Made by a program: the position numbers and the translations under genes. The notes under the pieces were generated by a model, which did not search any database, had not been told where the DNA came from, and saw nothing but the letters and a program-made list of their open reading frames with translations. DNA of 42,807 nt from an uncultured Ruminococcus sp. (GTDB taxonomy: Bacteria > Bacillota > Clostridia > Oscillospirales > Ruminococcaceae): NCBI GenBank assembly GCA_945877315.1, contig CAMCRP010000028.1, positions 1-42,807 on the forward strand, read 5' to 3'. Below are positions 13,946-22,455 of the stretch, piece by piece. Position 1 is the stretch's first letter. Each line of letters starts with the position of its first letter.

Positions 13946-15928
13946 TTAGCTCAGATCGGCAAGCTCCAGATAGCTTGCGCCGTGTTCGGAAATATAGTCC
14001 TTGCGTCCCTGTAAATTATCTCCCAGAAGCATTTCAAACATTTCTGCGGTAGCTTCAATATCATCGGGATTTATCTTAATAAGACGGCGTGTTTCGGGGT
14101 TCATAGTGGTAAGGGACATCATATCGGGCTCGTTCTCACCAAGACCCTTTGAACGCTGGATAGTGTACTTTGCATTACCCAGCTTTTCCAAAATGTTCGC
14201 CTTTTCCTTTTCGGTATATGCGAAATAAGTCTTGTCCTTTGAAACAATTTCAAACAGGGGAGATTCTGCAATGTACACATAACCTTCCTGAATGAGCGTT
14301 GGTGTGAGCCTGTAAAGCATTGTCAGAATAAGCGTTCTTATCTGATATCCGTCTACATCGGCATCTGTGCAGATAACTATCTTGTTCCATTTGAGATTTT
14401 CCAGATTAAAGGTGGAAAGCTCCTTATTTGCCTTTGAAGTTACTTCGACACCGCAGCCCAAAACCTTGATAATATCGGTGATTATCTCGTTTTTGAATAT
14501 CTTGTCGTAGTCTGCCTTCAGACAGTTGAGTATCTTTCCTCGAACGGGAATAATCGCCTGAAATTCGGCTTCTCTTGCCAGCTTAACGGCACCCAGAGCG
14601 GAGTCACCCTCCACTATATAAAGCTCTCTGCGGGAAATATCCTTTGTGCGGCAGTCAACGAACTTCTGCACCATATTGGAAAGGTCGATAGTTCCCGTGA
14701 GCTTTTTCTGCATATTTGTGCGCACCTTTTCCGCATTTTCACGGCTGCGCTTGTTGACCATTACTTGTTCTGCAATACGCTGTGCTTCATCGGGATTTTC
14801 AATGAAATAGACTTCTAAGTTATGCTTCAAAAAATCCGTCATTGCGTCCTTGATGAACACGTTTGTAATAGCCTTTTTAGTCTGATTTGCGTAAGAAGTC
14901 ATGGTGGAGAAGGAGGAAGAAATAAGCACCAGACACTCGGCAATATCCTCCCATTTAACGGGCTTTTCACCCTTGTTATACTTGTTTCCCGCCTTTAAAT
15001 AGCCGTCAATTGCAGACAGAAATGCTCTGTTTACAGCCTTTTCGGGAGAACCGCCGTGCTCCAGAAAGCTGGAGTTGTGGTAATATTCAAGCAGCTTTAC
15101 CTTGTTGGAAAAGGTGAATGCGACAGACAGCTTTACCTTATATTCGGGCTTGTCCTCACGGTCACGGCCCTTGCGTTCGCCCTCCCAGTATTGAAATGAG
15201 GTAAGGTGATTTTCGCCCGCAATTTCGCTGAGATAGTCGGAGATTCCGTTTTCATAGCAAAATTCTTCCGTTTCAAAGCTTCCGTCATCATTCTGCCAGC
15301 GGAAAATGAAGTTTACCTTCGGGTTGACAATAGCCTGTTTTTTCAGGACCTCCGTGAAATATTCCCGTTCAATGTTAATATCGGTGAATACCTCAATATC
15401 GGGCTTCCATTTGGTTTTTGTTCCTGTTTTTGAGCCCTTGTACGGCTCTTTTTTCAGACCGCCCACATTTTCTCCCTTTTCAAAATGGAGATTGTATTTG
15501 AAACCGTCCCTGTGAATTTCAACGTCCATATATTCGGAGGAATACTGCGTGGAGCAAAGTCCCAGACCGTTAAGACCAAGGGCAAATTCATAATCCTCTC
15601 CGCCCTCGCTGTATTTACCGCCTGCGTACATTTCGCAGTAAACAAGCTCCCAGTTATAGCGGTTTTCATTCTGATTGAAATCAACGGGACAGCCTCGTCC
15701 GAAGTCCTCGACCTCAATGCTAAGGTCATTAAAACGGGTAACAACGATCTTATCTCCGTGTCCCTCTCTTGCTTCGTCAATGGAGTTTGAAATTATCTCG
15801 AAAACAGAATGCTTACAGCCGTCCAGACCGTCCGAACCGAAAATTACGGCAGGACGCTTTCTTACTCTGTCCGCACCCTTTAGGGCAACAATACTTTCGT
15901 TGGTATAGTCATTTTTCTTTTTTGCCAT
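13946..15928 (-). CDS. parE: Topoisomerase IV-like subunit B (ParE/GyrB family)
   Basis: A 660-residue ATPase subunit that partners the neighbouring ParC-like protein. The GHKL ATP site shows SNSIDEA (47-53), DFGRG (75-79) and GLNGLG (118-123). The Toprim metal site has VEGDSALGA near residue 437 and CTDADVDGYQIRTLIL near 520. Length and order (GHKL, transducer, Toprim) are complete. It differs from standard GyrB and ParE at conserved spots: EGDSALGA instead of EGDSAGGS, and GLNGLG instead of the usual GLHGVG, so it belongs to a distinct clostridial branch or is a paralogue. The ribosome site GGGAG lies inside the end of prmA, so expression is probably coupled to that gene. Confidence 0.9.
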   Translation of the reverse strand: MAKKKNDYTNESIVALKGADRVRKRPAVIFGSDGLDGCKHSVFEIISNSIDEAREGHGDKIVVTRFNDLSIEVEDFGRGCPVDFNQNENRYNWELVYCEMYAGGKYSEGGEDYEFALGLNGLGLCSTQYSSEYMDVEIHRDGFKYNLHFEKGENVGGLKKEPYKGSKTGTKTKWKPDIEVFTDINIEREYFTEVLKKQAIVNPKVNFIFRWQNDDGSFETEEFCYENGISDYLSEIAGENHLTSFQYWEGERKGRDREDKPEYKVKLSVAFTFSNKVKLLEYYHNSSFLEHGGSPEKAVNRAFLSAIDGYLKAGNKYNKGEKPVKWEDIAECLVLISSSFSTMTSYANQTKKAITNVFIKDAMTDFLKHNLEVYFIENPDEAQRIAEQVMVNKRSRENAEKVRTNMQKKLTGTIDLSNMVQKFVDCRTKDISRRELYIVEGDSALGAVKLAREAEFQAIIPVRGKILNCLKADYDKIFKNEIITDIIKVLGCGVEVTSKANKELSTFNLENLKWNKIVICTDADVDGYQIRTLILTMLYRLTPTLIQEGYVYIAESPLFEIVSKDKTYFAYTEKEKANILEKLGNAKYTIQRSKGLGENEPDMMSLTTMNPETRRLIKINPDDIEATAEMFEMLLGDNLQGRKDYISEHGASYLELADLS

Positions 15929-15931
15929 TGA

Positions 15932-16921
15932 TTATTCTGCTTCTCCCTTCGTAAACGGTCTTGTAAATGTGCAGGCTACCCAATCTTCCTTTTCTGCAAC
16001 GGTTTCAAGGATATATCCGTTCTTCTTCATAGCGTCAAGGACTTCCTCCGAACGCTGAGATATTATTCCCGAAAGAATGAGCTTTCCGCCGGGACGGATA
16101 AATTTTACGAATACTCCGCTCATCGCAATAAGCACGTCCGCAACGATATTTGCGGTGATTATGTCAAAGCCGCTGCCTATCCTTTCGCAAAGCTCCTCAT
16201 CTCCCGCAACATTACCGCAAAAGCAGGTGTATTTTTCTTTCGGGATATGGTTTTTCTCCGCATTTCCCGCAGCGATCTTCACGGAATTTGCGTCAATGTC
16301 AACAGCAGTCGCTTCACTTGCACCTAAGAGCAGTGCAGCGATGGAAAGAATACCGCTTCCGCAGCCTAAATCAAGAACTCTGTCGCCCTCGGAAATTATC
16401 CTTTCAAGCTGTTCAAGGCAAAGCTGGGTGGTGTGGTGCTGACCTGTTCCGAAGCTTGATTCGGGGTCAATTTCAAGGATAACTCTTGCTTCATTTTCAT
16501 CGCAGTTTTCCCAGGAAGGCTTGATAAGCAGCTTATCACCGATACGCAGGGGCTTGAAATACTGCTTCCAGTTGTTTGCCCAATCCTCTTCACGGACATT
16601 TGCCAGCTCAACAGCAAGTCTGCCGAATTTTTTCTCGCTGTCACGTCCCGCAAGAGCGACCATTTCCGAACGTATAGATGAAAGCATATCCGCACCCTGA
16701 GAGTTTTCGGGGAGATATACGGTAACGCAGGTTTCGCAGTTTTTGAGATTCATCAGGTCATCGTCAATGTAGTCCCAATTTCCCGTTTTATCTGCAAGGA
16801 AATCTTCAAAATCCTTTGCGTCCTTAATAACAAAGCCTGTAACGCCGATGCAAAGCAGGCAGCCGCAAACAGGGTCAATTCCTTCGGTAGTGGTAAAAAT
16901 ATTTACTTCTGTCCAGTTCAT
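15932..16921 (-). CDS. prmA: Ribosomal protein L11 methyltransferase
   Basis: A 329-residue cytoplasmic SAM-dependent methyltransferase that trimethylates ribosomal protein L11. The SAM-binding motif VLDLGCGSGILSIAA begins at about residue 182, and the family block DPESSFGTGQHHTT lies at 152-165. The N-terminal substrate-recognition domain is somewhat longer than in E. coli PrmA, as is common in Firmicutes. The ATG at 16921 follows GGAGG by nine bases; an upstream in-frame ATG at 16951 would overlap that ribosome site. It is the first gene of a prmA-parE-parC unit behind the promoter at 16964-16992. Its link to topoisomerase genes is positional, not functional. Confidence 0.95.
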   Translation of the reverse strand: MNWTEVNIFTTTEGIDPVCGCLLCIGVTGFVIKDAKDFEDFLADKTGNWDYIDDDLMNLKNCETCVTVYLPENSQGADMLSSIRSEMVALAGRDSEKKFGRLAVELANVREEDWANNWKQYFKPLRIGDKLLIKPSWENCDENEARVILEIDPESSFGTGQHHTTQLCLEQLERIISEGDRVLDLGCGSGILSIAALLLGASEATAVDIDANSVKIAAGNAEKNHIPKEKYTCFCGNVAGDEELCERIGSGFDIITANIVADVLIAMSGVFVKFIRPGGKLILSGIISQRSEEVLDAMKKNGYILETVAEKEDWVACTFTRPFTKGEAE

Positions 16922-16963
16922 TTTATCAGTCCTCCATAAAAAATCAGACACGCATACTATTTT

Positions 16964-16992
16964 ATTATATTTGATTTTTTTTCATTAATCAA
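16964..16992 (-). promoter_or_regulatory. Sigma-70 promoter for prmA-parE-parC
   Basis: On the minus strand TTGATT (16992-16987), a 17-base spacer and a perfect TATAAT (16969-16964). The start would lie near 16957, about 36 bases before the prmA ATG. Confidence 0.75.
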
Positions 16993-17079
16993 GAGATTTG
17001 TGGATTTTTTCACATAAAATATTTTATTACACAACAATTAAACGGACTGACGATAAAACGCAGCCCGTGTTTGTAATAT

Positions 17080-17192
17080 CTAAGGAACTGCTGATTAAAT
17101 AGACATTTCTACTTTTCTTGTTGCCTGAGTGACGTATCTAGGTGGGTGTTCCCCCGCCGAAGGCGGGGGAACACCCATTAATCAGTATTTTC
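17080..17192. repeat. Repeat-like unit with imperfect ends around a perfect 16-base hairpin
   Basis: CTAAGGAACTGCTGATTAA at the left and, in reverse complement, a TTAGGAA...CTGATTAA sequence at the right (17175-17196) form imperfect inverted ends about 100 bases apart. Inside, 17143-17158 and 17162-17177 form a perfect 16-base stem (TGGGTGTTCCCCCGCC) with a 3-base loop. No T run follows on either strand, so the hairpin is not a typical intrinsic terminator for mntP, although it lies just after that gene. It may be a REP- or MITE-like dispersed element; copies elsewhere would be needed to confirm. Confidence 0.4.
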
Positions 17193-17759
17193 CTAAAGTA
17201 TTCCCATATGTTCCAGCAGAATTTTTGCACCAATGAAAACAAGTATTGCACCGCCTGTCATTTCCGCACCGCTTTTGAATTTCAGACCGAACTTGTTTCC
17301 TATGTAAACTCCCGCAAAGGAAAATCCGAAGGTAACAACACCGATAAGCGCCGCCGAGCCTGCAATAGCTACTTTCAGACAAGCAAAGGTGATACCCACC
17401 GCAAGAGCGTCAATGCTTGTGGCAATTGCAAGAAGAAAAAGCTCCTTGATGTTCAGCTTGTATTCTTCATCGGAGTTTTCATCATCGGGCTTCATTGATT
17501 CAACGATCATTTTTCCGCCGATGAACGCAAGCAGTCCGAAGGCTATCCAGTGGTCAAAATTGGTTATGGCAGTTTCAAAGCTGCGTCCCAAAAACCAGCC
17601 TATTATAGGCATTAACGCTTGAAATCCTCCGAAAAACAGACCGATAATGACAGGGTGCTTTACGTCAACCTTTTTCATTGTCAGACCCTTGCATACAGAT
17701 ACCGCAAAAGCGTCCATAGAAAGCCCTGCGGCTATGAGCAGAAGCTCGTAAAATCTCAA
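17193..17759 (-). CDS. mntP: MntP-type manganese efflux pump
   Basis: A 188-residue membrane protein with six predicted helices that exports Mn(II) and protects against manganese excess. The duplicated acidic motifs, SMDAFAVS near residue 14 and SIDALAVG in the second half, are typical of the MntP (YebN) family, and length is normal. The central loop MKPDDENSDEEYKLN is acidic and would face the cytoplasm. It is the last gene of the asnB-to-mntP unit and starts 12 bases after the HD-domain gene. No manganese riboswitch is seen directly upstream, as expected for an internal operon gene; the TetR gene two places upstream might control it. Confidence 0.93.
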   Translation of the reverse strand: MRFYELLLIAAGLSMDAFAVSVCKGLTMKKVDVKHPVIIGLFFGGFQALMPIIGWFLGRSFETAITNFDHWIAFGLLAFIGGKMIVESMKPDDENSDEEYKLNIKELFLLAIATSIDALAVGITFACLKVAIAGSAALIGVVTFGFSFAGVYIGNKFGLKFKSGAEMTGGAILVFIGAKILLEHMGIL

Positions 17760-17771
17760 ATAAATTCCTCC

Positions 17772-18440
17772 TTACAGAATGTCGGAGCCGTTTATTTTCA
17801 TGCAGAATTTTACCTTGAAAAATTCGGCAGAGCGTTTGCAGAGAAGCATTCTGTCCAGAAATATCTCGAAATATTCCATAACAGAGGAAATATCTGTGTC
17901 GATATCCAGGTCAAGGATAAGCCTTTCCTTGTTCTCGCTGAAATAAAGTTTTGCCTTTGTAACTGCGTAATTTACTCTGTCGTGAATATCGAATGTGTGG
18001 AGATCACGATTGCGCACTCTGCTCCTGCGAACGTCGGTCTTATCGGCGATTATGAGAGCAGCGGCAATAGCGTTTATGGGCTGTGCTGTCGATTCATCGT
18101 GATTGCCGATAGCAGAGATTATGGTCGCTATTTCATCGGCAGGCATAGAAAGGTTATCCAGCAGACGAAACGCCATAACAGCACCGCTTTGCGCATGGTC
18201 TATTCTGTTGATAACATTGCCTATGTCGTGGAGAATTGCGGCAATTTTAGCAAGCTCAATGTCACGCTCGCCGTAGCCTAATTCCGTCAGTATCATCTCT
18301 GCGGTGGCAGCCGCCTTTTCAACGTGGGCAAAGGAATGTTCGGTGTAACCCTGCGCCGCAAGTGCTTCGTCCGCCTTTTTGATATAGGTCATTATGTCGG
18401 GATTTTTTCTGATATATTTATATGTTACAAGACTGCTCAT
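17772..18440 (-). CDS. HD-domain metal-dependent phosphohydrolase
   Basis: A 222-residue protein with an HD domain in its middle. The metal ligands are visible as HSFAHVEKAAATAEM, AAILHDIGNVI and the NHDES/ADKTD segments further on, as in HD-type nucleotide or phosphate-ester hydrolases. Such proteins act in the cytoplasm on nucleotides or other phosphates, and this one has no fused regulatory domain to show its substrate. The start ATG overlaps the stop of the TetR gene (TAATG), so the two are translationally coupled. The C-terminal part (about 160-222, basic with KVKFCMKINGSDIL) is unassigned. Confidence 0.88.
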   Translation of the reverse strand: MSSLVTYKYIRKNPDIMTYIKKADEALAAQGYTEHSFAHVEKAAATAEMILTELGYGERDIELAKIAAILHDIGNVINRIDHAQSGAVMAFRLLDNLSMPADEIATIISAIGNHDESTAQPINAIAAALIIADKTDVRRSRVRNRDLHTFDIHDRVNYAVTKAKLYFSENKERLILDLDIDTDISSVMEYFEIFLDRMLLCKRSAEFFKVKFCMKINGSDIL

Positions 18441-19039
18441 TATTTCAACCTCTTTATATATAGTCCGACAAATGTCAGAATGTGGTCTTTGATTTTCGGA
18501 AGTGCCTCGGCAATGCTGTCGCTTTCGTTTAGGATAAGATATAGCGGAGCATAAAACGCCCTTGCTGCGGAACGGGGAGATATGCCGTTTTCATTCATTG
18601 CACCGAACAGCCGTGTGAAAAACTCCTCGGGCTGTCTGATAAAAATGCTTCTGTAACAGCTTTTCAGCCTGTCGTCGGAGTACTGTCCAATAACAAGCAT
18701 ACGTCTGAAAAGCCGTGAAAATTCGTCCGTCATATAGAAATTCATAACGGAGATCGCAACCATTATGAGCTTTTCCTCAGAAACCTTGCTGTAAATTCCG
18801 CCGTTTTCCGAACAGAACGGATTTGTCAGATTGAGAAAATGCTCCTCGGTACGCTTTTCACATTCGGAAATAACAGCATCGAATATCTCCCGCTTATTCT
18901 TGAAATAGTAATAGAGGGAGCTTTCCCTAATGCCCACGGCGGCGGAAATATCCCGCACGGACACCGAATCATAGCTCTTTTCGGAAAAAAGCTTCAAGGC
19001 TTCATAGATTATTTTTTCTTTTGTCGATGTCCCGCTCAC
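18440..19039 (-). CDS. TetR-family transcriptional regulator
   Basis: A 199-residue DNA-binding regulator. The N-terminal 60 residues carry the TetR helix-turn-helix: IIYEALKLFSEKSYDSVSVR, then DISAAVGIRESSLYYYFKNK and REIFDAVI. The C-terminal ligand domain is divergent as usual, so the inducer is unknown. Translation starts at a GTG whose last bases overlap the stop of the preceding GH3 gene (GTGA), and its own stop overlaps the HD gene start. It therefore shares a transcript with asnB, GH3, HD and mntP, which makes autoregulation of the whole unit plausible. The palindrome-like ATACTATATAAAATAGTAT near 22231-22249, upstream of the unit, is one possible operator. Confidence 0.92.
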   Translation of the reverse strand: MSGTSTKEKIIYEALKLFSEKSYDSVSVRDISAAVGIRESSLYYYFKNKREIFDAVISECEKRTEEHFLNLTNPFCSENGGIYSKVSEEKLIMVAISVMNFYMTDEFSRLFRRMLVIGQYSDDRLKSCYRSIFIRQPEEFFTRLFGAMNENGISPRSAARAFYAPLYLILNESDSIAEALPKIKDHILTFVGLYIKRLK

Positions 19040-20244
19040 TGTTCAAGCAATCCTTTCGCATATTTCCACGCAATAATTCTCATAACCGCTCTGTCTATGG
19101 TTTCCTGTGATATTTCTCCGTTTTCGGCAGCAGACAGAATGTCATTGTATGCCGCTTCATATTCCGTGACGATAAGCATATCATTTCCCGCATTGACCGC
19201 TTCGGCGTAGGGCAAATTGTCTGTGCAGAACAGGGAAACGGCGTCCATTGAAAGGTCATCTGTCATAATTATTCCCGAAAAATTCAGCTCTTCACGAAGA
19301 ATTCGATGTATTTCGGGGGACAGTGAAGCGGGCTTTTCGCTGTCAAAGCATTTTACGATATTATGGGATACCAGCACACATTCCGCACCCGCATCAATAC
19401 CCGCTTTGAACGGAAGAAAATCGCTGCTTCTGAAGCTTTCGGCGGAACGTTCGTCAATCGCCGAGCCTGTGTGAGTGTCAGCATTGTTTCCATAGCCCGG
19501 GAAATGTTTCAGGCAGGAGGATATGCCCGCTTCTTTTGCAGCAGATACGGCATTTCTGATATATTCGGCGGTTTCCTCGGCGGGAAGTCCTAAGGTGCGG
19601 CTGTAAATATAGTCCTTCGGGTCAACGGAAACATCGGCAACAGGAGCAAGGTTCAGATTAAATCCCAAATCAAGGAGAAACTTTGATTTTTCGGAATAAT
19701 CATCGTATATCCCTTGAAACCCGCCGTCCTTATACGCTTTTGATGGGGACGGAAAGCGTGTTTCACGAAAAGTCGACAGGGAGCTTACACGAACTATTTC
19801 GCCGCCCTCTTCGTCAACTGCAACTATCATGGGAATATCCGAAACAGACTGAAATCCAACCATAAATTCTCTCAGCGTTTCGGGAGTTTTGTTCTTAACG
19901 TTCCGCTTGAAAAGGACATATCCTCCGAATTTGTACTTTTCTGCCTGTTCAGCCGCATTGTCGGGACATCTTGCCAAAAGAAGCTGCCCGACCTTTTCTT
20001 CTGTAGACATTTCAGACAGCATTGCATATGCGGCTTCGTAATACTCGGAAAATTCTCCGCCAATGAGAAGATATTCCCACGGCTTTTCTTCCGCTTCGGT
20101 GACTGTTGTTTCGGAAACAGTTGTTGTGACAGCAGTTTCTGTGACAGAAACGGTTTCCGTTATCGGCTGAGGAATATCATTGACATTTGAGCAGCCTGTC
20201 AGCAGAAATGTGCATATCAACACTGCGACAAAATGCTTTCTCAT
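19036..20244 (-). CDS. GH3 family lipoprotein, NagZ-like beta-N-acetylhexosaminidase
   Basis: A 402-residue glycoside hydrolase of family 3, close to NagZ, which cleaves N-acetylglucosamine from muropeptides or chitin fragments. A lipoprotein signal with lipobox LLTGC (Cys18) is followed by a Thr- and Glu-rich linker (about 25-54), so it should be tethered outside the membrane. The substrate segment KHFPGYGNNADTH (246-258) keeps the Asp-His pair, with Tyr where NagZ often has His in PGHG. The nucleophile is one of the Asps in MTDDLSM (327-333). Its ATG overlaps the asnB stop in an ATGA junction, and its own stop overlaps the GTG of the TetR gene. A cell-wall recycling role is the likeliest reading. 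Confidence 0.88.
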   Translation of the reverse strand: MRKHFVAVLICTFLLTGCSNVNDIPQPITETVSVTETAVTTTVSETTVTEAEEKPWEYLLIGGEFSEYYEAAYAMLSEMSTEEKVGQLLLARCPDNAAEQAEKYKFGGYVLFKRNVKNKTPETLREFMVGFQSVSDIPMIVAVDEEGGEIVRVSSLSTFRETRFPSPSKAYKDGGFQGIYDDYSEKSKFLLDLGFNLNLAPVADVSVDPKDYIYSRTLGLPAEETAEYIRNAVSAAKEAGISSCLKHFPGYGNNADTHTGSAIDERSAESFRSSDFLPFKAGIDAGAECVLVSHNIVKCFDSEKPASLSPEIHRILREELNFSGIIMTDDLSMDAVSLFCTDNLPYAEAVNAGNDMLIVTEYEAAYNDILSAAENGEISQETIDRAVMRIIAWKYAKGLLEQ

Positions 20245-22064
20245 TCAAAATATACCTTGTGCCAAACGAGGAAGATATAGACTGTCCATATCTTTCGGCT
20301 GTTGTCCCGCTTGCCGTTTTTGTGGTCGTCAAGAAGGGAGATGAGCATATCTGTGTTGAAATAATGCTCTGCGGTTTTGGAGGTGAATGCTTCCTTTATG
20401 ATGTTATAGTATTTGTCCTCTTTAAGCCATACTCTGATGGGCACAGGGAAGCCTAGCTTTTTCTTGTTGGCGGTCTGAGGGGGTGTTGCTTTCAGGGCAG
20501 CCTTTCTCATGGCAACTTTGGTGTTTTCGTCGTTTACTCTGTATCTTGTGGGTATCTTTTCCGCCAGTGCCATAACCTCCTTGTCCAGGAAGGGAACTCT
20601 AAGTTCAAGGGAGTTTGCCATGGACATTTTGTCGGCTTTCAGAAGAATATCTCCCGTCATCCAGAGGTGAAGGTCGAGATACTGCATTTTTGTAACTGCG
20701 TCCTTATCCTTGACCTTGTCGTAAAAGGGCTTGGTAATTGCCGTTGCATCGGGGGCGTTGGTCTTGATTTTGAGGAGTGCCTTTCTTTCCTTTTCCGAGA
20801 ACATATAGGCGTTGCCGATGAAGCGTTCCTCAAGATCCTTGCTTCGTCTTACAAGGAAGTTAATGCCTCTTTTCGGGGGAAGTTTTGAAGCAACGGCTCC
20901 TATTCCTTTTCTGATTACCTTCGGAACGGCGTTATATGCAGGGATAGCCATAGGTTCTCTGTAAATGTTGTATCCGCCGAAAATTTCGTCTGCACCTTCG
21001 CCCGAGAGAACGACCTTGACATATTCCGAAGCCTTGTTGCAGACAAAATAAAGTGCGATTGCCGAAGGGTCTGCAAGAGGTTCGTCCATATGATACTGTA
21101 TCTTTGAGATGTTGCCCCAGTATTCTTCGGGGGTGATGACCTTGCTGATATTTTCCTTGCCGATGTATTTGGAAAATTCCTTTGCCCAGCCTATTTCATT
21201 ATACTTTTCGTCCGTGCCGAAGCCAACGGTAAAGGTCTTGTCAACATTTGCAACGGAAGCAACATAGCTGGAATCAACACCGCTGGACAGGAAGCTTCCT
21301 ACCTCAACATCGCTGATCTTATGGGCTTCAACGGAGTTTTTGAAGGTATCGGAGATTCTGCTTACCCATTCGTCCATATCGGGATTTTCATCGGCGTCAA
21401 ACTTTACCTCCCAGTATCTCTTAATGGTCAGTTCGCCGTTCTTATATTTAAGGAAATGTGCGGGGGGAAGCTTGTAAACGTTTTTGAAAAATGTATCTGT
21501 CGTGGGGGAATACTGGAAAGTAAGATAGTTTTCCAGAGCGTCCTCGTTCATTTCCTTTACAAAATCGGGGTGGGGAAGGAACGCCTTAATTTCCGAACCG
21601 AACATAAAGGTATCGCCCATTTTTGCATAATAAAAGGGCTTGATTCCAAAGAAATCTCTTGCGCCGAAAAGCTCCTTGGTGTTTTTGTCCCAGATGACGA
21701 AGGAGAACATTCCTCTCAGTCTGTCCAGCAGCTTTTCGCCGAATTCCTCATAGCCGTGGAGAAGCACCTCGGAGTCGGTCTTGGTCTTGAAAACGTGTCC
21801 CTTTGCGAGAAGCTCCTCTCTGATTTCCATAAAGTTGTAAATCTCGCCATTGAAAAGGAGAATTTTGGAATTGTCCTCGTTATAGATGGGCTGGTGTCCC
21901 GAATTAAGGTCGATGATACTCAGTCTGCGAAAGCCCAGAGCAATATCTCCGTCAACATATTTTCCCTCGGAATCGGGTCCTCTATGCTTAATTTTATCCA
22001 TCATTTCTGCAATTACCTGATTGGCATTGTTAATTTTGTTGGTAAATCCTACGTATCCGCACAT
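20241..22064 (-). CDS. asnB: Glutamine-hydrolysing asparagine synthase
   Basis: A 607-residue cytoplasmic enzyme that makes asparagine from aspartate, ATP and glutamine. Cys2 of the N-terminal glutaminase is seen in MCGYVGF, followed by the class II amidotransferase block with FNGEIYNF. The ATP pyrophosphatase site LSSGVDSSYVASV lies in the second half, together with LSGEGADEIFGGY. Length is standard. The initiating ATG follows GGGAGG about ten bases upstream. It is the first gene of the five-gene minus-strand unit, whose next gene (GH3) is coupled by an ATGA overlap. A partner role in a peptide or cell-wall pathway (asparagine amidation) is possible but not shown. Confidence 0.95.
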   Translation of the reverse strand: MCGYVGFTNKINNANQVIAEMMDKIKHRGPDSEGKYVDGDIALGFRRLSIIDLNSGHQPIYNEDNSKILLFNGEIYNFMEIREELLAKGHVFKTKTDSEVLLHGYEEFGEKLLDRLRGMFSFVIWDKNTKELFGARDFFGIKPFYYAKMGDTFMFGSEIKAFLPHPDFVKEMNEDALENYLTFQYSPTTDTFFKNVYKLPPAHFLKYKNGELTIKRYWEVKFDADENPDMDEWVSRISDTFKNSVEAHKISDVEVGSFLSSGVDSSYVASVANVDKTFTVGFGTDEKYNEIGWAKEFSKYIGKENISKVITPEEYWGNISKIQYHMDEPLADPSAIALYFVCNKASEYVKVVLSGEGADEIFGGYNIYREPMAIPAYNAVPKVIRKGIGAVASKLPPKRGINFLVRRSKDLEERFIGNAYMFSEKERKALLKIKTNAPDATAITKPFYDKVKDKDAVTKMQYLDLHLWMTGDILLKADKMSMANSLELRVPFLDKEVMALAEKIPTRYRVNDENTKVAMRKAALKATPPQTANKKKLGFPVPIRVWLKEDKYYNIIKEAFTSKTAEHYFNTDMLISLLDDHKNGKRDNSRKIWTVYIFLVWHKVYFE

Positions 22065-22117
22065 TAAAAAATCAGCCTCCCGAACTTTTTGACGGCTTCA
22101 AAAAGCCGCATAATTTC

Positions 22118-22146
22118 ATTATACACTATAATAAATGCTTTTGCAA
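22118..22146 (-). promoter_or_regulatory. Sigma-70 promoter for asnB and its operon
   Basis: On the minus strand TTGCAA (22146-22141) and TATAAT (22123-22118) with a 17-base spacer. The start would be near 22111, about 47 bases before the asnB ATG. Confidence 0.75.
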
Positions 22147-22370
22147 TAACATTATTTCCATTTATATATAAAATTTTGCGTCGGGTTTGCGGATTTTTTT
22201 AGCAGAAATCGCATTGAATACTGCGGCTGATACTATATAAAATAGTATAGGACGAAAAAAACGAACTATCCGCAGTGGGATAATTCGGATAATTTCATCA
22301 AATGAATTCAGTATGGCAGCTTTTGAAATTATTACAAAATGATGTCAATTATTAAAATCTGAATATATTG

Positions 22371-22399
22371 TTGCATTTTGAAAAGTTTTGTATTATAAT
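22371..22399 (+). promoter_or_regulatory. Sigma-70 promoter for the SGNH hydrolase gene
   Basis: TTGCAT (22371-22376), a 17-base spacer and TATAAT (22394-22399) lie about 57 bases before the start codon at 22456. Confidence 0.75.
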
Positions 22400-22455
22400 A
22401 GAAAACAGCAGGAAAAAAGTTATTCCTGTGATTTCAGAATTTAAGGATGGTGGGT

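Larger units (their letters stand above)
22065..22446. other. 382-base divergent intergenic region
   Basis: The region separates asnB (-) from the SGNH gene (+). It holds the asnB promoter (22118-22146), the SGNH promoter (22371-22399), a small hairpin in the asnB leader (CGGCTT/AAGCCG, 22093-22108) and an AT-rich inverted repeat ATACTA/TAGTAT near 22231-22249. I see no ORF, tRNA or known riboswitch in it. Confidence 0.6.

Noticed and set aside
17143-17177. Standard intrinsic terminator of mntP
   Set aside because: The stem is perfect but no T run follows it on either strand.
18440-19039. TetR regulator as a separate transcription unit with its own promoter
   Set aside because: Its start overlaps the GH3 stop in a GTGA junction, so it belongs to the upstream transcript.
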